DNA from: Cellulomonas timonensis
Lineage (GTDB): Bacteria > Actinomycetota > Actinomycetes > Actinomycetales > Cellulomonadaceae
NCBI RefSeq assembly: GCF_900046455.1
Contig: NZ_FCOT01000012.1
Span: 248,001-312,000, forward strand
Direction: 5' to 3'
DNA length: 64,000 nucleotides
In this document: piece after piece, positions 36,711 to 45,993 of the stretch
How positions within the stretch are numbered: position 1 is the stretch's first letter
Layout of the letters: each line of letters begins with the position of its first letter
Notes under the pieces: model-generated
What the model saw: the letters and a program-made list of their open reading frames with translations, nothing else
Database searches by the model: none
Told to the model about the DNA's origin: nothing
Made by a program: the position numbers and the translations under genes

Positions 36711-37655
36711 TCACCAGGGGCCGTAGACGTCCTGCGAGGTCGCCGCGATGGCCGCGCACACGTCGGCCAGGTCCCGGTCCAGTGTCTCGGCGACGTGGCG
36801 CACGGTGTGCGGCAGCAGGTACGGCGAGTTCGGCCGGCCGCGGTACGGGTGCGGCGTCAGATACGGCGCGTCGGTCTCCACGAGCACCCGGTCGAGCGGC
36901 GTGACGCGCAGGGCCTCCCGGAGCCCGTCATTCGCCTTGAACGTCACGGGCCCCGCGAACGACAGGTACCAGCCGTGCTCGGCGCACACGGCGGCCATCT
37001 GCGCGTCGCCCGAGTAGCAGTGGAACACCGTGCGCTCCGGGGCGCCGTCCCGCAGCAGCACGTCGATGACGTCCTGGTGCGCGTCACGGTCGTGGATCTG
37101 GAGGGCCAGGCCCAGATCCTTGGCGAGCGCGATATGCGCCCGGAACGCGTCGACCTGCGCCCGGCGGCCGGCCGGCCCGGCACGGAAGAAGTCCAGCCCG
37201 GTCTCGCCGATCGCGCGGACGCGCTCGTTGCCACGGGCCAGCTCCGCGATCCGGGAGATCGCCGCGTCGAGGCCCACGTCGTGCCGGGGCGCGGGCGCGG
37301 GCTCGAGGCCGTCGGGGGCGACCTCGCGGACGCCCGCGTGCAGCACTGCCTCGTTGGGGTGCACCGCGAGCGCCCCCAGCAGCGTGCGGTCCCCCGCGGC
37401 GGCCCGCTCGCGCAGCAGCGCGTCGGTCCACGCGGCGGCGTCCAGGTCGCAGCCGACCTGCACCATGCGCGTCACCCCGACGGCTGCCGCGCGGGCCAGG
37501 TGGTCGTCGAGCGTGCGCGGGGCGCCGCCCGCGTCACCGTCCCCGGGCACGTCGAAGGACAGCACGCTCTCGAGGTGCGTGTGGTTGTCGACGACGGGCA
37601 CGGGCAACAGCTCGGGGGCGGTGGGCCATCCCCGTTCGCGCGTGCGGCGGCTCAC
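36711..37655 (-). CDS. tatD: TatD-family metal-dependent hydrolase/DNase
   Basis: The 314-residue TIM-barrel hydrolase has VVDNHTHLES (the His-x-His metal ligands), AIGETGLDFFRAG (bridging Glu), LQIHDRDAH, FHCYSGD and LVETDAPYLTPHPYRGRPN (the C-terminal Asp ligand). TatD proteins are cytoplasmic nucleases or D-aminoacyl-tRNA deacylase-like enzymes. The start overlaps the metG stop by 4 bp, a conserved actinobacterial coupling. Confidence 0.95.
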   Translation of the reverse strand: MSRRTRERGWPTAPELLPVPVVDNHTHLESVLSFDVPGDGDAGGAPRTLDDHLARAAAVGVTRMVQVGCDLDAAAWTDALLRERAAAGDRTLLGALAVHPNEAVLHAGVREVAPDGLEPAPAPRHDVGLDAAISRIAELARGNERVRAIGETGLDFFRAGPAGRRAQVDAFRAHIALAKDLGLALQIHDRDAHQDVIDVLLRDGAPERTVFHCYSGDAQMAAVCAEHGWYLSFAGPVTFKANDGLREALRVTPLDRVLVETDAPYLTPHPYRGRPNSPYLLPHTVRHVAETLDRDLADVCAAIAATSQDVYGPW

Positions 37656-39280
37656 TGCTCAGCCGGCTCCTCGATGCGCGGGAACAGCGACGAGCCCTTG
37701 GTGACGACGGTCCCGGGGCGCAGCTGGCCCCAGCGGGCCGCGGCGTCGACCGGCTGCAGCGCGAGCGCGCCCAGCGCCGGCTCGGCGCCGAGCGACTCCC
37801 ACAGCGCGGCGGCGGCCTTCGGGGTCACCGGGTGCAGCAGCACCGCGAGCGCGCGCAGCGCCTCGGCGGCCGTGACCAGGATCGTCGCGAGCCGGCCGCC
37901 CTGGACCGCGGCGCCGTCGGGGCCGACCTCGGCCGGGTCCTTGGCGACCTTCCACGGCTCCTGCTCCGTGATGTACCCGTTGGTCGCCTCGACCAGCGTC
38001 CACACCGCCGCGATGGCCTCGTGCAGCGCGAGCCGGTCGATGGCGTCCTCGGCGTCCGTCACGGCACGGGCCGCCACGGCCGCGAGCGCCTCCTCAGCCG
38101 CCGTCTGCTCGCCGGCCTGCGGCAGCACGCCGCCGTAGTACTTGCCGATCATCGCCGCGACGCGCGAGGCCAGGTTGCCGAAGCCGTTCGCGAGCTCGGC
38201 CTGGTACCGCGCGGCCAGGTCCTCCCAGGAGAACGACCCGTCTTGCCCGAACGCGATCGAGCGCAGGAAGTAGTAGCGGAACGCGTCCGAGCCGAACGTG
38301 TCGATGATCTGGCTGGGCGCGATGCCGGTGAGCTTGGACTTGCTCATCTTCTCGCCGCCCACCAGCAGCCAGCCGTGCGCGAAGACCTGCCCGGGCAGCG
38401 GCAGCCCGGCGGCCATGAGCATGGCCGGCCAGATGACCGCGTGGAAGCGCAGGATGTCCTTGCCGACCAGGTGCACGTCCGCCGGCCAGGTGCGCTCGAA
38501 ACGCGCCTTCTCCTCCGGGTCGTCCGAGTCGACGCCGATGGCCGTGGCGTAGTTGAGCAGCGCGTCGAACCACACGTACAGCACGTGCGAGGTGTCCCAC
38601 GGGATCGGGATGCCCCAGTCGAACGTGTTGCGGGAGATCGACAGGTCCTGCAGGCCCTGCTTCACGAACGCGATGACCTCGTTGCGCGCGCTGGCGGGCT
38701 GCACGAACGTCGGGTTCTGCTCGTAGAAGTCGAGCAGCCGCTGCGTGTACGCGCTCATCCGGAAGAAGTAGTTCTGCTCCGAGAGCATCTCGACGGGCGT
38801 GCTGTGGATCGCGCACACCTTGAGGCCCTCGTACTCGCCCGTGCCGTCCACGAGGTCGCCGGGCAGCTTGAACTCCTCGCAGCCCACGCAGTACGGGCCC
38901 TCATAGGAGCCGGCGTAGATCTCGCCCTTGTCCTTGAGGTCCTGGATGAAGGCCTGCACCCGCTCGGTGTGGCGCGGCTGCGTGGTGCGGATGAAGTCGT
39001 CGTTGCGCACGTCGAGCGTCTTCAGCACGGGCTTCCAGGCGTCCTCGACCAGGCGGTCGGCCCACTCCTGCGGGGTGACGCCGTTCGCCTCGGCGGTGCG
39101 CATGACCTTCTGGCCGTGCTCGTCCGTCCCAGTCAGGAACCACACGGGCTCCTGGCGCTGGCGGTGCCAGCGGGTGATGACGTCCGCCGCCACCGTCGTG
39201 TACGCGTGCCCGATGTGGGGGGCGTCGTTCACGTAGTAGATCGGGGTCGTCAGGTAGAAGGTCGAGCGCGCGTCGGGCAT
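37652..39280 (-). CDS. metG: Methionyl-tRNA synthetase
   Basis: From ATG 39280 (MPDARSTFYLTTPIYYVND) the class I synthetase is 542 residues. It has the HIGH motif as PHIGHAYTT, KMSKS as GGEKMSKSKLTG, and VWFDALLNYATA. Only one clear CxxC is present in the zinc region (YCVGCEEF), so it resembles the smaller mycobacterial-type enzyme without the C-terminal dimerisation domain. An ATG at 39322 would add 14 residues and is less likely. It is the upstream partner of tatD. Confidence 0.96.
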   Translation of the reverse strand: MPDARSTFYLTTPIYYVNDAPHIGHAYTTVAADVITRWHRQRQEPVWFLTGTDEHGQKVMRTAEANGVTPQEWADRLVEDAWKPVLKTLDVRNDDFIRTTQPRHTERVQAFIQDLKDKGEIYAGSYEGPYCVGCEEFKLPGDLVDGTGEYEGLKVCAIHSTPVEMLSEQNYFFRMSAYTQRLLDFYEQNPTFVQPASARNEVIAFVKQGLQDLSISRNTFDWGIPIPWDTSHVLYVWFDALLNYATAIGVDSDDPEEKARFERTWPADVHLVGKDILRFHAVIWPAMLMAAGLPLPGQVFAHGWLLVGGEKMSKSKLTGIAPSQIIDTFGSDAFRYYFLRSIAFGQDGSFSWEDLAARYQAELANGFGNLASRVAAMIGKYYGGVLPQAGEQTAAEEALAAVAARAVTDAEDAIDRLALHEAIAAVWTLVEATNGYITEQEPWKVAKDPAEVGPDGAAVQGGRLATILVTAAEALRALAVLLHPVTPKAAAALWESLGAEPALGALALQPVDAAARWGQLRPGTVVTKGSSLFPRIEEPAEQ

Positions 39281-39370
39281 GGGCTCATCGTAGGACCGCA
39301 GCCCGAGCGGCCTCTCCGTCATTTCACGAGTCGGCCCCGTGTCGCCGCCCGCCGCTCGCGCGTCAGAGCG

Positions 39371-40552
39371 TCAGAGCCGGGTCAGCCCGCGGCGCAGCCC
39401 CCGCACCGCCTGCGCGATGCGCTGCTCGTTCTCGATCAGCGCGAACCGCACGTGCCCGTCGCCGCCCGGGCCGAAGCCGACGCCCGGCGAGACCGCGACG
39501 TCGCACTCGCGCACCAAGTGCTGGGCGAACTCGATCGAGCCCATGTCGGCGTACGGCTCGGGGATCTTGGCCCAGGCGAACATCGTGCCCTTGGGCTTGA
39601 GGATCTCCCAGCCGATGCGGCTCAGGCCGTCGACGAGCGCGTCCCGCCGCGCCTCGTAGACCTTGTTGAGCTCGCGCGGGTAGTCGGCCGCCTCGTTGAG
39701 CGTGACCGTCGCCGCGATCTGGATGGGCTGGAAGGTGCCGTAGTCGAGGTAGCTCTTGAGCTTGGCCAGCGCGTCGACCACATCCGGCCGCCCGACGAGG
39801 AACGCGACGCGCCAGCCCGCCATCGAGAAGGACTTGGTCATCGAGTACAGCTCGACGGCCACCTCCTTGGCGCCCTCGCACTGCAGGATCGACGGGGGGC
39901 TCCACCCGTCGAAGCACATGTCGCCGTAGGCCAGGTCGTGCACCAGCACCACGTCCCGCTCGCGGGCCCAGTCGACCAGGCGCTGCAGGTCCGCGAGCTC
40001 GACGGTGGTGGTCGTGGGGTTGTGCGGGAAGGACAGGACCACCACGCGCGGCTTGGGCCAGCCCAGCTCCCACGCCTCCATCACGCGGTCGATGTACCCG
40101 GCGCCGTCGTCCCCGTCGCCGATGGGCACCTGGCGCGCGTCGGCGCCCGCGAAGTACGGGCCCCAGATGTGGATGGGGTAGCTGGGCGTCGGCACGATCG
40201 CCGCGTCGCCGGGCTGCAGCAGCACCCACATGAGGTGGCTGAACCCCTCCTTGGCGCCGATGGTCGACAGCACCTCGGTGTCCGGGTCCAGCGCGACGCC
40301 GAACCGCCGCAGGTACAGGTCGGCCACGGCCTGGCGCAGCTTGGGCAGCCCGCGTGACGAGGAGTACCTGTGGTTGCGGGTGTTCGCCGCCGCCTCGGCG
40401 AGCTTGTCCACGGCGACCTGCGGGCTGGGCAGGTCCGGGTTGCCGAAGCCCAGGTCGATGACGTCGCGCCCCTCGCGGCGGGCCTCGAGCTTGAGCGAGT
40501 CGATGATCGTGAACACGTAGGGCGGCAGGCCCGGGATGCGACGGAACTCCAT
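39371..40552 (-). CDS. Class I/II PLP-dependent aminotransferase (AlaC-like)
   Basis: The 393-residue protein has the class I fold: VIDLGFGNPDLPSPQVAVDK, YSSSRGLPKLRQAVADLY, SFPHNPTTTTVEL, and SMTKSFSMAGWRVAF with the PLP lysine. FAWAKIPEPY and VSPGVGFGPGGDGHVRFALI complete the active site. The long GF(G/D)NPDLPSP start and overall pattern match AlaC/LL-diaminopimelate aminotransferase-type enzymes, so it probably transfers amino groups between glutamate and pyruvate or a related ketoacid. It is divergent from the nicotinamidase gene. Confidence 0.88.
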   Translation of the reverse strand: MEFRRIPGLPPYVFTIIDSLKLEARREGRDVIDLGFGNPDLPSPQVAVDKLAEAAANTRNHRYSSSRGLPKLRQAVADLYLRRFGVALDPDTEVLSTIGAKEGFSHLMWVLLQPGDAAIVPTPSYPIHIWGPYFAGADARQVPIGDGDDGAGYIDRVMEAWELGWPKPRVVVLSFPHNPTTTTVELADLQRLVDWARERDVVLVHDLAYGDMCFDGWSPPSILQCEGAKEVAVELYSMTKSFSMAGWRVAFLVGRPDVVDALAKLKSYLDYGTFQPIQIAATVTLNEAADYPRELNKVYEARRDALVDGLSRIGWEILKPKGTMFAWAKIPEPYADMGSIEFAQHLVRECDVAVSPGVGFGPGGDGHVRFALIENEQRIAQAVRGLRRGLTRL

Positions 40553-40669
40553 GCCAGGACGCTAGACCCGCAGGCGGCGCGACGGCCAGGGCATTCGCGG
40601 CGCGGGGCTGACTCCCCGCGCCGAACCTGGGAGGCTGGGACGAGCGACCGCACCACCTCAGGAGACACC

Positions 40670-41278
40670 ATGGCTGGCACCACCCCCACCCACCCCGGCA
40701 GGCCCACGCACCGCGCGCTCCTGGTGGTGGACGTGCAGCCCACGTTCTGCGAGGGCGGCGCGCTCGGCGTCGAGGGCGGCAACGCGGTGGCCGAGGCGAT
40801 CGCCGCTTACGCCGCCGAGAACCGCGGCCTGTACGACCTCGTCGTCACCACCCAGGACTGGCACATCGACCCGGGCGCCCACTTCAGCGACGCCCCGGAC
40901 TTCATCGACACCTGGCCGCCGCACGGCGTGGCGGGCAGCGCCGAGGCCGAGCTGCACCCCGCGCTCGCCGGGCTCCGGCCCGATGCCAGCGTCAAGAAGG
41001 GCGAGTACGCCGCGGCCTATTCGGGGTTCGAGGCGGTGGACGCCGAGGGCCGCTCACTGGCGGCACTGCTCGACGCCGGGCAGGTGACGGACGTCGACGT
41101 GGTCGGCATCGCCGAGTCGCACTGCGTGAAGGCCACCACCCTCGACGCCCTGACGCTCGGGCTGCGCGCCCGCGTGCTCACCGACCTCACCGTCCCGGTC
41201 AGCCCTGAGCAGGGCCTCGAGGCGCGTGCGGCGATGGCCGCCGCGGGCGCCGAGCTGGTCGCGTCCCAGGACGCCTGA
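40670..41278 (+). CDS. pncA: Nicotinamidase/isochorismatase-family hydrolase
   Basis: From ATG 40670, 4 nt after CAGGAGA, the product is 202 residues. The catalytic triad is visible: Asp in LLVVDVQPTFCEGGALGV, Lys in ASVKKGEYAAAYSGF, and Cys in VGIAESHCVKATTLDAL. The metal site DWHIDPGAHF is present. Nicotinamidase deamidates nicotinamide to nicotinate in NAD salvage. The residues agree with PncA, although HC replaces the commoner YC before the nucleophile, so another amide substrate is possible. Confidence 0.87.
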   Translation: MAGTTPTHPGRPTHRALLVVDVQPTFCEGGALGVEGGNAVAEAIAAYAAENRGLYDLVVTTQDWHIDPGAHFSDAPDFIDTWPPHGVAGSAEAELHPALAGLRPDASVKKGEYAAAYSGFEAVDAEGRSLAALLDAGQVTDVDVVGIAESHCVKATTLDALTLGLRARVLTDLTVPVSPEQGLEARAAMAAAGAELVASQDA

Positions 41279-41303
41279 ACGGCCCGCGACTCGCGAGGGC
41301 CGT
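41279..41303. terminator. Bidirectional hairpin between pncA and rsmI
   Basis: ACGGCCC (41279-41285) pairs with GGGCCGT (41297-41303), with inner GCGA/TCGC pairing. It occupies the whole 24-bp gap between the two convergent stop codons. Confidence 0.6.
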
Positions 41304-42142
41304 CAGCGCTTGCGGGCGGCGAGGGCCGCGGCGTAGAGGTCGCGCTTGGGCACCTGCGCCGCCTCGGCCACCTCGGACACCGCGTCCTTGAGCCGCTCCC
41401 CGGCGTCGGCCCGGGCCAGCACCTCCGCGACCAGGTCCGCCGTGGACACCGCCGCCCGGCCGACGTCCCCGCCCACCACGATCGCGATCTCGCCGCGCAC
41501 GTCACCGGCCAGCGCCCACGCGAGAAGGTCGCCGAGCGGGCCCCGGCGGACCTCCTCGTACGTCTTGGTCAGCTCGCGGCACACCGCGGCGGGCCGATCG
41601 GCGCCGAAGGCCTCGGACATCGCCGCGAGGGTGTCCGCCAACCGGTGCGGCGCCTCGAAGAAGATGAGCGTGCGCCGCTCGGTGGCGAGCCCGGCCAGCG
41701 CCCGCGCGCGCTCGCCGGGCTTGCGGGGCGGGAACCCCTCGAAGCAGAACCGATCGGTCGGCAGCCCGGAGAGCGCCAGCGCGGTGAGCACGGCGCTGGG
41801 GCCGGGCGCGGCCGTCACAGGCAGCCCCGCCGTGACAGCGGCCTCCACCACACGGAACCCCGGGTCGGAGACGGCGGGCATGCCCGCGTCGGTGACCACC
41901 AGGACGGTGCCGCCCCCGGCGACCACCTCCAACAGGTCCCCGGCCCGCTCAGCCTCGTTGTGCTCGTGGTAGCTGACCACGCGCCCGCCGATCACCACGC
42001 CCATCCGGGACGCGAGCCCTCGCAGCCTTCGGGTGTCCTCCGCGGCGACCACATCGGCCTCGGCGAGCAGCCGGCGCAGGCGCAACGACGCGTCCTCCAC
42101 GTCGCCGATGGGCGTCGCGGCGAGCACGAGGCGTCCGGTCAC
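41303..42142 (-). CDS. rsmI: 16S rRNA (cytidine1402-2'-O)-methyltransferase
   Basis: The 279-residue protein shows the tetrapyrrole-methylase fold: [73 protein letters not shown] and [14 protein letters not shown]. These are diagnostic of RsmI (YraL). It methylates the ribose of C1402 in 16S rRNA. It is divergent from pmt, as in mycobacteria. The start is GTG 42142. Its codons ~47-82 are also present, inverted, in the DNA upstream of the gene. Confidence 0.95.
   Translation of the reverse strand: MTGRLVLAATPIGDVEDASLRLRRLLAEADVVAAEDTRRLRGLASRMGVVIGGRVVSYHEHNEAERAGDLLEVVAGGGTVLVVTDAGMPAVSDPGFRVVEAAVTAGLPVTAAPGPSAVLTALALSGLPTDRFCFEGFPPRKPGERARALAGLATERRTLIFFEAPHRLADTLAAMSEAFGADRPAAVCRELTKTYEEVRRGPLGDLLAWALAGDVRGEIAIVVGGDVGRAAVSTADLVAEVLARADAGERLKDAVSEVAEAAQVPKRDLYAAALAARKR
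41896..42003 (-). repeat. 108-bp inverted repeat, copy inside rsmI
   Basis: This internal segment of rsmI (encoding [20 protein letters not shown] onward) is the exact reverse complement of 42175-42282. As part of an intact conserved gene it is clearly the original copy. Confidence 0.9.
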
Positions 42143-42174
42143 CGGCCGCTGGACGGGGTCCGGCGAGGCAGGGG

Positions 42175-42282
42175 TGGGCGTGGTGATCGGCGGGCGCGTG
42201 GTCAGCTACCACGAGCACAACGAGGCTGAGCGGGCCGGGGACCTGTTGGAGGTGGTCGCCGGGGGCGGCACCGTCCTGGTGG
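42175..42282 (+). repeat. 108-bp inverted repeat, extra copy upstream of rsmI
   Basis: The reverse complement of 41896-42003 without any difference, separated from it by 171 bp. On the plus strand it still encodes the RsmI fragment, then runs to a stop within a few codons. It ends 6 bp before a TATAAC box. It has no gene of its own. Confidence 0.9.
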
Positions 42283-42327
42283 AATGGGTATAACCCCGAG
42301 GCACTGTCCGCGGGCCCGTCGCCCGCC

Positions 42328-42333
42328 TAACAT
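42328..42333 (+). promoter_or_regulatory. Candidate -10 element of pmt
   Basis: TAACAT lies 7 nt before a GTG at 42341, a leaderless arrangement. A second -10-like TATAAC at 42289-42294 would give a ~30-nt leader to ATG 42332. The inverted copy ends at 42282, so any -35 belonging to TATAAC has been replaced. Confidence 0.4.
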
Positions 42334-44134
42334 GACCCGCGTGCCGCGTACACCCGAGGATGACGCCCCCCGCCAGGACGGCAGCGCGCCGCTCGGCCCC
42401 GCGGGCGTTCCCACTGCTGTCGAGGTCGACGCGGCGCACCCCAGCGCCATCGACGAGCCGCCCGGCCACGACGCGGGCCCGCCGCCCTGGCCGCCGACGG
42501 ACGACTGCCCCCGGGACGAGCCCCCCGCCGACGAGGAGCCACCGCTCCCCACCGTCGAGCGCCTCCGGCGCAGGCTGCTCGGCGAGCGCACGCTGCTGCT
42601 CGACGCGACCCCGCGCGCCCGGCTGACCGGCTGGCTGTGGGCCCTGGCCGTCACCGCGCTCGCCGCAGTGCTCCGGTTCGTGCGGCTCGGCACCCCGCAC
42701 AGCCTGGTCTTCGACGAGACCTACTACGTCAAGGACGCGTTCTCGCTGCTGACCCAGGGCTACGAGGCCCAGTGGGGCGAGGAGCCGAACCCGTCGTTCG
42801 AGGCGGGCGACACGAGCATGCTCGGCGTCGACCCGTCGTATGTGGTGCACCCTCCGGTGGGCAAGTGGCTCATCGGGTGGGGCATTGAGCTCGGCGGCGG
42901 CGCCGGCAGCTCGGCGGCCTGGCGGCTCGCGGCCGCGATCGTCGGCACGCTGAGCGTGCTGCTGATGGTGCGCATCGCCCGGCGGCTGTTCGCCTCGAAT
43001 GCGCTCGGGGTCACGGCGGGGCTGCTGCTCGCCGTCGACGGCGCCGCGATCGTGGGCTCCCGCATCAGCCTGCTGGACGGCTTCGTGATGTTCTTCGCGC
43101 TGGCCGCGTTCGGGGCGCTGATCCTCGACCGCGAGCAGGCCAGACGGCGCCTCGCGGACCGCACAGCGGTGATCCTCGACGCGGGCGGCACGCTCGGCTG
43201 GGGGCCACGGCTCGGCGTCCGATGGTGGCGGCTCGCCGCAGCGGTCCTGCTGGGCCTGTGCATCGGCACCAAGTGGTCGGGGCTCTACTTCCTGGCGGTC
43301 TTCGGGCTGATGAGCGTCGCGTGGGACGCCACGGCCCGGCGCGCGGCAGGCGTCCGGAACTGGCCCCTGGCCACGTTCGTGCGGGACGCCGTCCCGGCGG
43401 GCATCGGCATGGTGGGGATCGCGGCCGTCACGTACGTGGCCTCGTGGGCGTCCTGGTTCCGCACCCCGCAGGCCTACCTGCGCCAATGGGCCGTCGAGAA
43501 CCCGGAGCAGGGCGTCCAGTGGCTGCCCGACGCGCTGCGCTCGCTGTGGAAGTACCACCAGGACATGTGGGGGTTCCACCGGGGGCTGACGTCGGAGCAC
43601 ACCTACTCCGCGCACCCGCTGGGCTGGATCGTGCAGTGGCGGCCCACGTCCTACTGGTACCCGAGTGAGGTCTCCTCGCTGTCGGGCGACGCCGCGCGCG
43701 AGGCCTGCGGCGCCGACGCGTGCGCGCAGGCGATCACGTCGCTCGGCAACCCGCTGCTGTGGTGGGCGGGCGCCGCGGCGATCATCGTCGCGCTGGTGTG
43801 GCTCGTGTGGCAGCGCGACTGGCGCGCGGGCGCGGTGCTGTCCGGCATCGCCGCCGGCTGGCTCCCCTGGTTCGTGTACGCCGAGCGCACCATCTTCACG
43901 TTCTACTCGGTGGCGTTCGTGCCGTGGGTGGTGCTCACCCTGGTCTACGTGCTCGGCCTCGTGGTCGGGCCGCCGGACGGCGATCGACGGGCCCGGCGGC
44001 AGGCGATCGGCTGGGCGGCAGCCTTCGTGGCCCTGATCGTGGCAGTGAGCGCGTTCTTCTACCCGATCTGGACCGCATGGGTCATCCCCTACGACTTCTG
44101 GCACATGCACATGTGGCTGACGAGCTGGATCTGA
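42332..44134 (+). CDS. pmt: Protein O-mannosyltransferase (GT39, PMT family)
   Basis: A ~90-residue Pro/Asp-rich cytoplasmic N-terminus precedes about eleven membrane spans. Loop 1 has LVFDETYYVKDAFSLLTQGY, with the essential Asp-Glu of bacterial PMTs. Further features are YVVHPPVGKWLIGWGI, SRISLLDGFVMFFALA, GTKWSGLYFL, and the C-terminal FYPIWTAWVIPYDFWHMHMW. Length is 600 residues from ATG 42332 or 597 from GTG 42341. It transfers mannose from polyprenyl-phosphate mannose to secreted proteins at the outer face of the membrane. Divergent pmt/rsmI is conserved with mycobacteria (Rv1002c/Rv1003). Confidence 0.94.
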   Translation: MTRVPRTPEDDAPRQDGSAPLGPAGVPTAVEVDAAHPSAIDEPPGHDAGPPPWPPTDDCPRDEPPADEEPPLPTVERLRRRLLGERTLLLDATPRARLTGWLWALAVTALAAVLRFVRLGTPHSLVFDETYYVKDAFSLLTQGYEAQWGEEPNPSFEAGDTSMLGVDPSYVVHPPVGKWLIGWGIELGGGAGSSAAWRLAAAIVGTLSVLLMVRIARRLFASNALGVTAGLLLAVDGAAIVGSRISLLDGFVMFFALAAFGALILDREQARRRLADRTAVILDAGGTLGWGPRLGVRWWRLAAAVLLGLCIGTKWSGLYFLAVFGLMSVAWDATARRAAGVRNWPLATFVRDAVPAGIGMVGIAAVTYVASWASWFRTPQAYLRQWAVENPEQGVQWLPDALRSLWKYHQDMWGFHRGLTSEHTYSAHPLGWIVQWRPTSYWYPSEVSSLSGDAAREACGADACAQAITSLGNPLLWWAGAAAIIVALVWLVWQRDWRAGAVLSGIAAGWLPWFVYAERTIFTFYSVAFVPWVVLTLVYVLGLVVGPPDGDRRARRQAIGWAAAFVALIVAVSAFFYPIWTAWVIPYDFWHMHMWLTSWI

Positions 44135-44151
44135 CGGGCTGGATCTGACGG
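44124..44151 (+). repeat. 14-bp tandem duplication across the pmt stop codon
   Basis: GCTGGATCTGACGG occurs twice back to back (44124-44137 and 44138-44151). The first copy carries the pmt stop; the second is downstream of it and has no coding effect. Confidence 0.85.
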
Positions 44152-44163
44152 CCTAGCCCGGGA

Positions 44164-45681
44164 TCACAGGGTCCAGTCGACCTGCGGGGACCGGTGCCAG
44201 GCGAATCCAGCCCGATCCCAGAACACCGGCTGGCGGGCCACCCGCGCGCGGAACCCCTCCCAGGAGCGGTGCTCGGGAACGGTCCAGGCGACCTCCGCCA
44301 CAGCGGCCAACCGCGGCAGCAGCATGCGCAGCAACGAGTCCAGGTCATGCAGCGTCTCACTCCACACGGCTGCCTCGACCCCGATGACCGCATCGGCGGC
44401 GACCCCCTCGACGAGGGCGGACGGCTCCCAGTCGTAGGCGTCACGCAGCTCGATGTGCCCGGCCCACTCCAGGCCCAGCTCGGTGGACGCGTCGTACTTC
44501 ATGTCCAGGTAGACGCGGGCCCCCGGGGACATCAGCAGCCGGGCGCCGGACTCCACCGCCTCGCGCACCGCCTGCAGGTCGGGCCGCGTGTCCCACAGCT
44601 GCACCACGGCTCCCGGTGCGAGCGGGACGCCGGCGACCTCCTGCCAGCCGACCACCGTCTTCCCCGCCTCCTGGACGACCTTGGCCGCGGCGGCGATCAA
44701 CTCGGTGTACTCGGCGCCCTCCATCGTGAGCACCTCGTCACCACCCAGGTGCACGTAGGGCCCCGCCGTGAGTCGCGCGACGTCGTTCAGCACGTCCTCG
44801 ACGAAGCCCTGGGTCGCCGGGAGGGCGGCGGTCAGGCGGCTGAAGCCGACCTCGAGGCCCGCATGCCGTGGCGGCGCCTCGCCGGACGGGTTGAGCTCCG
44901 GGTAGGCGCGCAGCGCGGCGTTGACGTGGCCGGGCAGGTCGATCTCGGGCACCAGCGTCACGCCCCGCGCCCAGGCGTAGCTGGTCAGGTCGCGCAGGTC
45001 CGCGATCGTCAGATGCCCGCCGCGCCCACCGGTCACCGCGCCCACCGCCGCCTCGTCCACGAGGCGGGGCCGCGACGGCGTCTCCAGGCGCCACGCCTGG
45101 TCGTCCGTGAGGTGCAGGTGCAGCATGTTGAGCTTGTAGTGGGCCATCAACGAGATGACGACCTTGATCTCGTCGGGCGGGAAGAAGCTCCGCGCGAGGT
45201 CGAGGGAGAGTCCGCGCCAGCGGTAGCGCGGCACGTCCTCCACCTGCACCGCCCGCGCGCGCAGGTACCCGTCCGGCCCGGGGCGCAGCAGCTGCTGGAA
45301 GGTCAGGAAGCCGGCGAGCAGCCCGGCCGTGGTGGGCGCCGAGACTTGCGCCCGGCCCGGCCCGGCCTCCAGCCGGTAGCTCTGCGCGGTGGTGGCCGCC
45401 CGGTCGGGCGCCGGGGTGCTCTCATGCGCGGGGACCGCCGCGTCCGGCGTGACGCGCAGCACGAGGACGTCCTCGCCGCGCACCGCCCCGCCGTGCCCGC
45501 GCACCTCGACCGCCCGATGGGTCAGCCGGCCGAGCAGATCGGCGGCCAGGACCCCCACGGAGACCTCGTCAGGGCTGTCGCCCACCAGGACGACGAGCCG
45601 GGGCCCGAGCACGAACGGCTCGTCGTCGAGCGGCTCGATCCGGAGCGGCTGCGGGATGAGCTCGATGGCCTCAGGCTGCAC
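44164..45681 (-). CDS. Glycoside hydrolase family 20 beta-N-acetylhexosaminidase
   Basis: From GTG 45681 (VQPEAIELIPQPLRIE), with GAGAGGGG just upstream, the product is 505 residues. The N-terminal GH20b-like domain is followed by the TIM barrel: YRWRGLSLDLARSFF, LNMLHLHLTDDQAWRLE, LVPEIDLPGHVNAALRAYPE and YVHLGGDEV, where the Asp-Glu pair is the catalytic dyad for substrate-assisted hydrolysis. VGWQEV and AVWSETL follow. No signal peptide is evident, so it may act on imported chitooligosaccharide or peptidoglycan-derived GlcNAc in the cytoplasm. Confidence 0.92.
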   Translation of the reverse strand: MQPEAIELIPQPLRIEPLDDEPFVLGPRLVVLVGDSPDEVSVGVLAADLLGRLTHRAVEVRGHGGAVRGEDVLVLRVTPDAAVPAHESTPAPDRAATTAQSYRLEAGPGRAQVSAPTTAGLLAGFLTFQQLLRPGPDGYLRARAVQVEDVPRYRWRGLSLDLARSFFPPDEIKVVISLMAHYKLNMLHLHLTDDQAWRLETPSRPRLVDEAAVGAVTGGRGGHLTIADLRDLTSYAWARGVTLVPEIDLPGHVNAALRAYPELNPSGEAPPRHAGLEVGFSRLTAALPATQGFVEDVLNDVARLTAGPYVHLGGDEVLTMEGAEYTELIAAAAKVVQEAGKTVVGWQEVAGVPLAPGAVVQLWDTRPDLQAVREAVESGARLLMSPGARVYLDMKYDASTELGLEWAGHIELRDAYDWEPSALVEGVAADAVIGVEAAVWSETLHDLDSLLRMLLPRLAAVAEVAWTVPEHRSWEGFRARVARQPVFWDRAGFAWHRSPQVDWTL

Positions 45682-45820
45682 GGTGCCCCTCTCGTCGGTG
45701 CGGCGACGGGCGCCGCAGGGCGCCATCCTCGCATCGCGACGCGCAGAGAGAAAGGGTGGCTGATGTGCGTTTTCGCGCGACCGACGGGCGAGCGACGGGC
45801 GAGCGACCCCAGAGACGACT

Positions 45821-45853
45821 CAACCCTGCCCGCCATCATGGCGGACAGGGTTG
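45821..45853 (-). terminator. Hairpin after tRNA-Ala
   Basis: CAACCCTG-C-CCGCC (45821-45834) pairs with GGCGG-A-CAGGGTTG (45840-45853) across a 5-nt loop, with a single mismatch. It begins 13 nt beyond the tRNA 3' end and lies between tRNA-Ala and the GH20 gene. Confidence 0.75.
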
Positions 45854-45866
45854 TCGTCGAACTTCG

Positions 45867-45942
<76 letters not shown>

Positions 45943-45993
45943 TTGAGCGGCTCAAACATTAGCACCCGAGCGGGGTGCATCGCGAACTCGCCG

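Noticed and set aside
37832-40357. An 841-codon plus-strand frame opposite metG and the aminotransferase
   Set aside because: Composition is antisense-like and no motif is visible; both opposite genes have full catalytic motifs.
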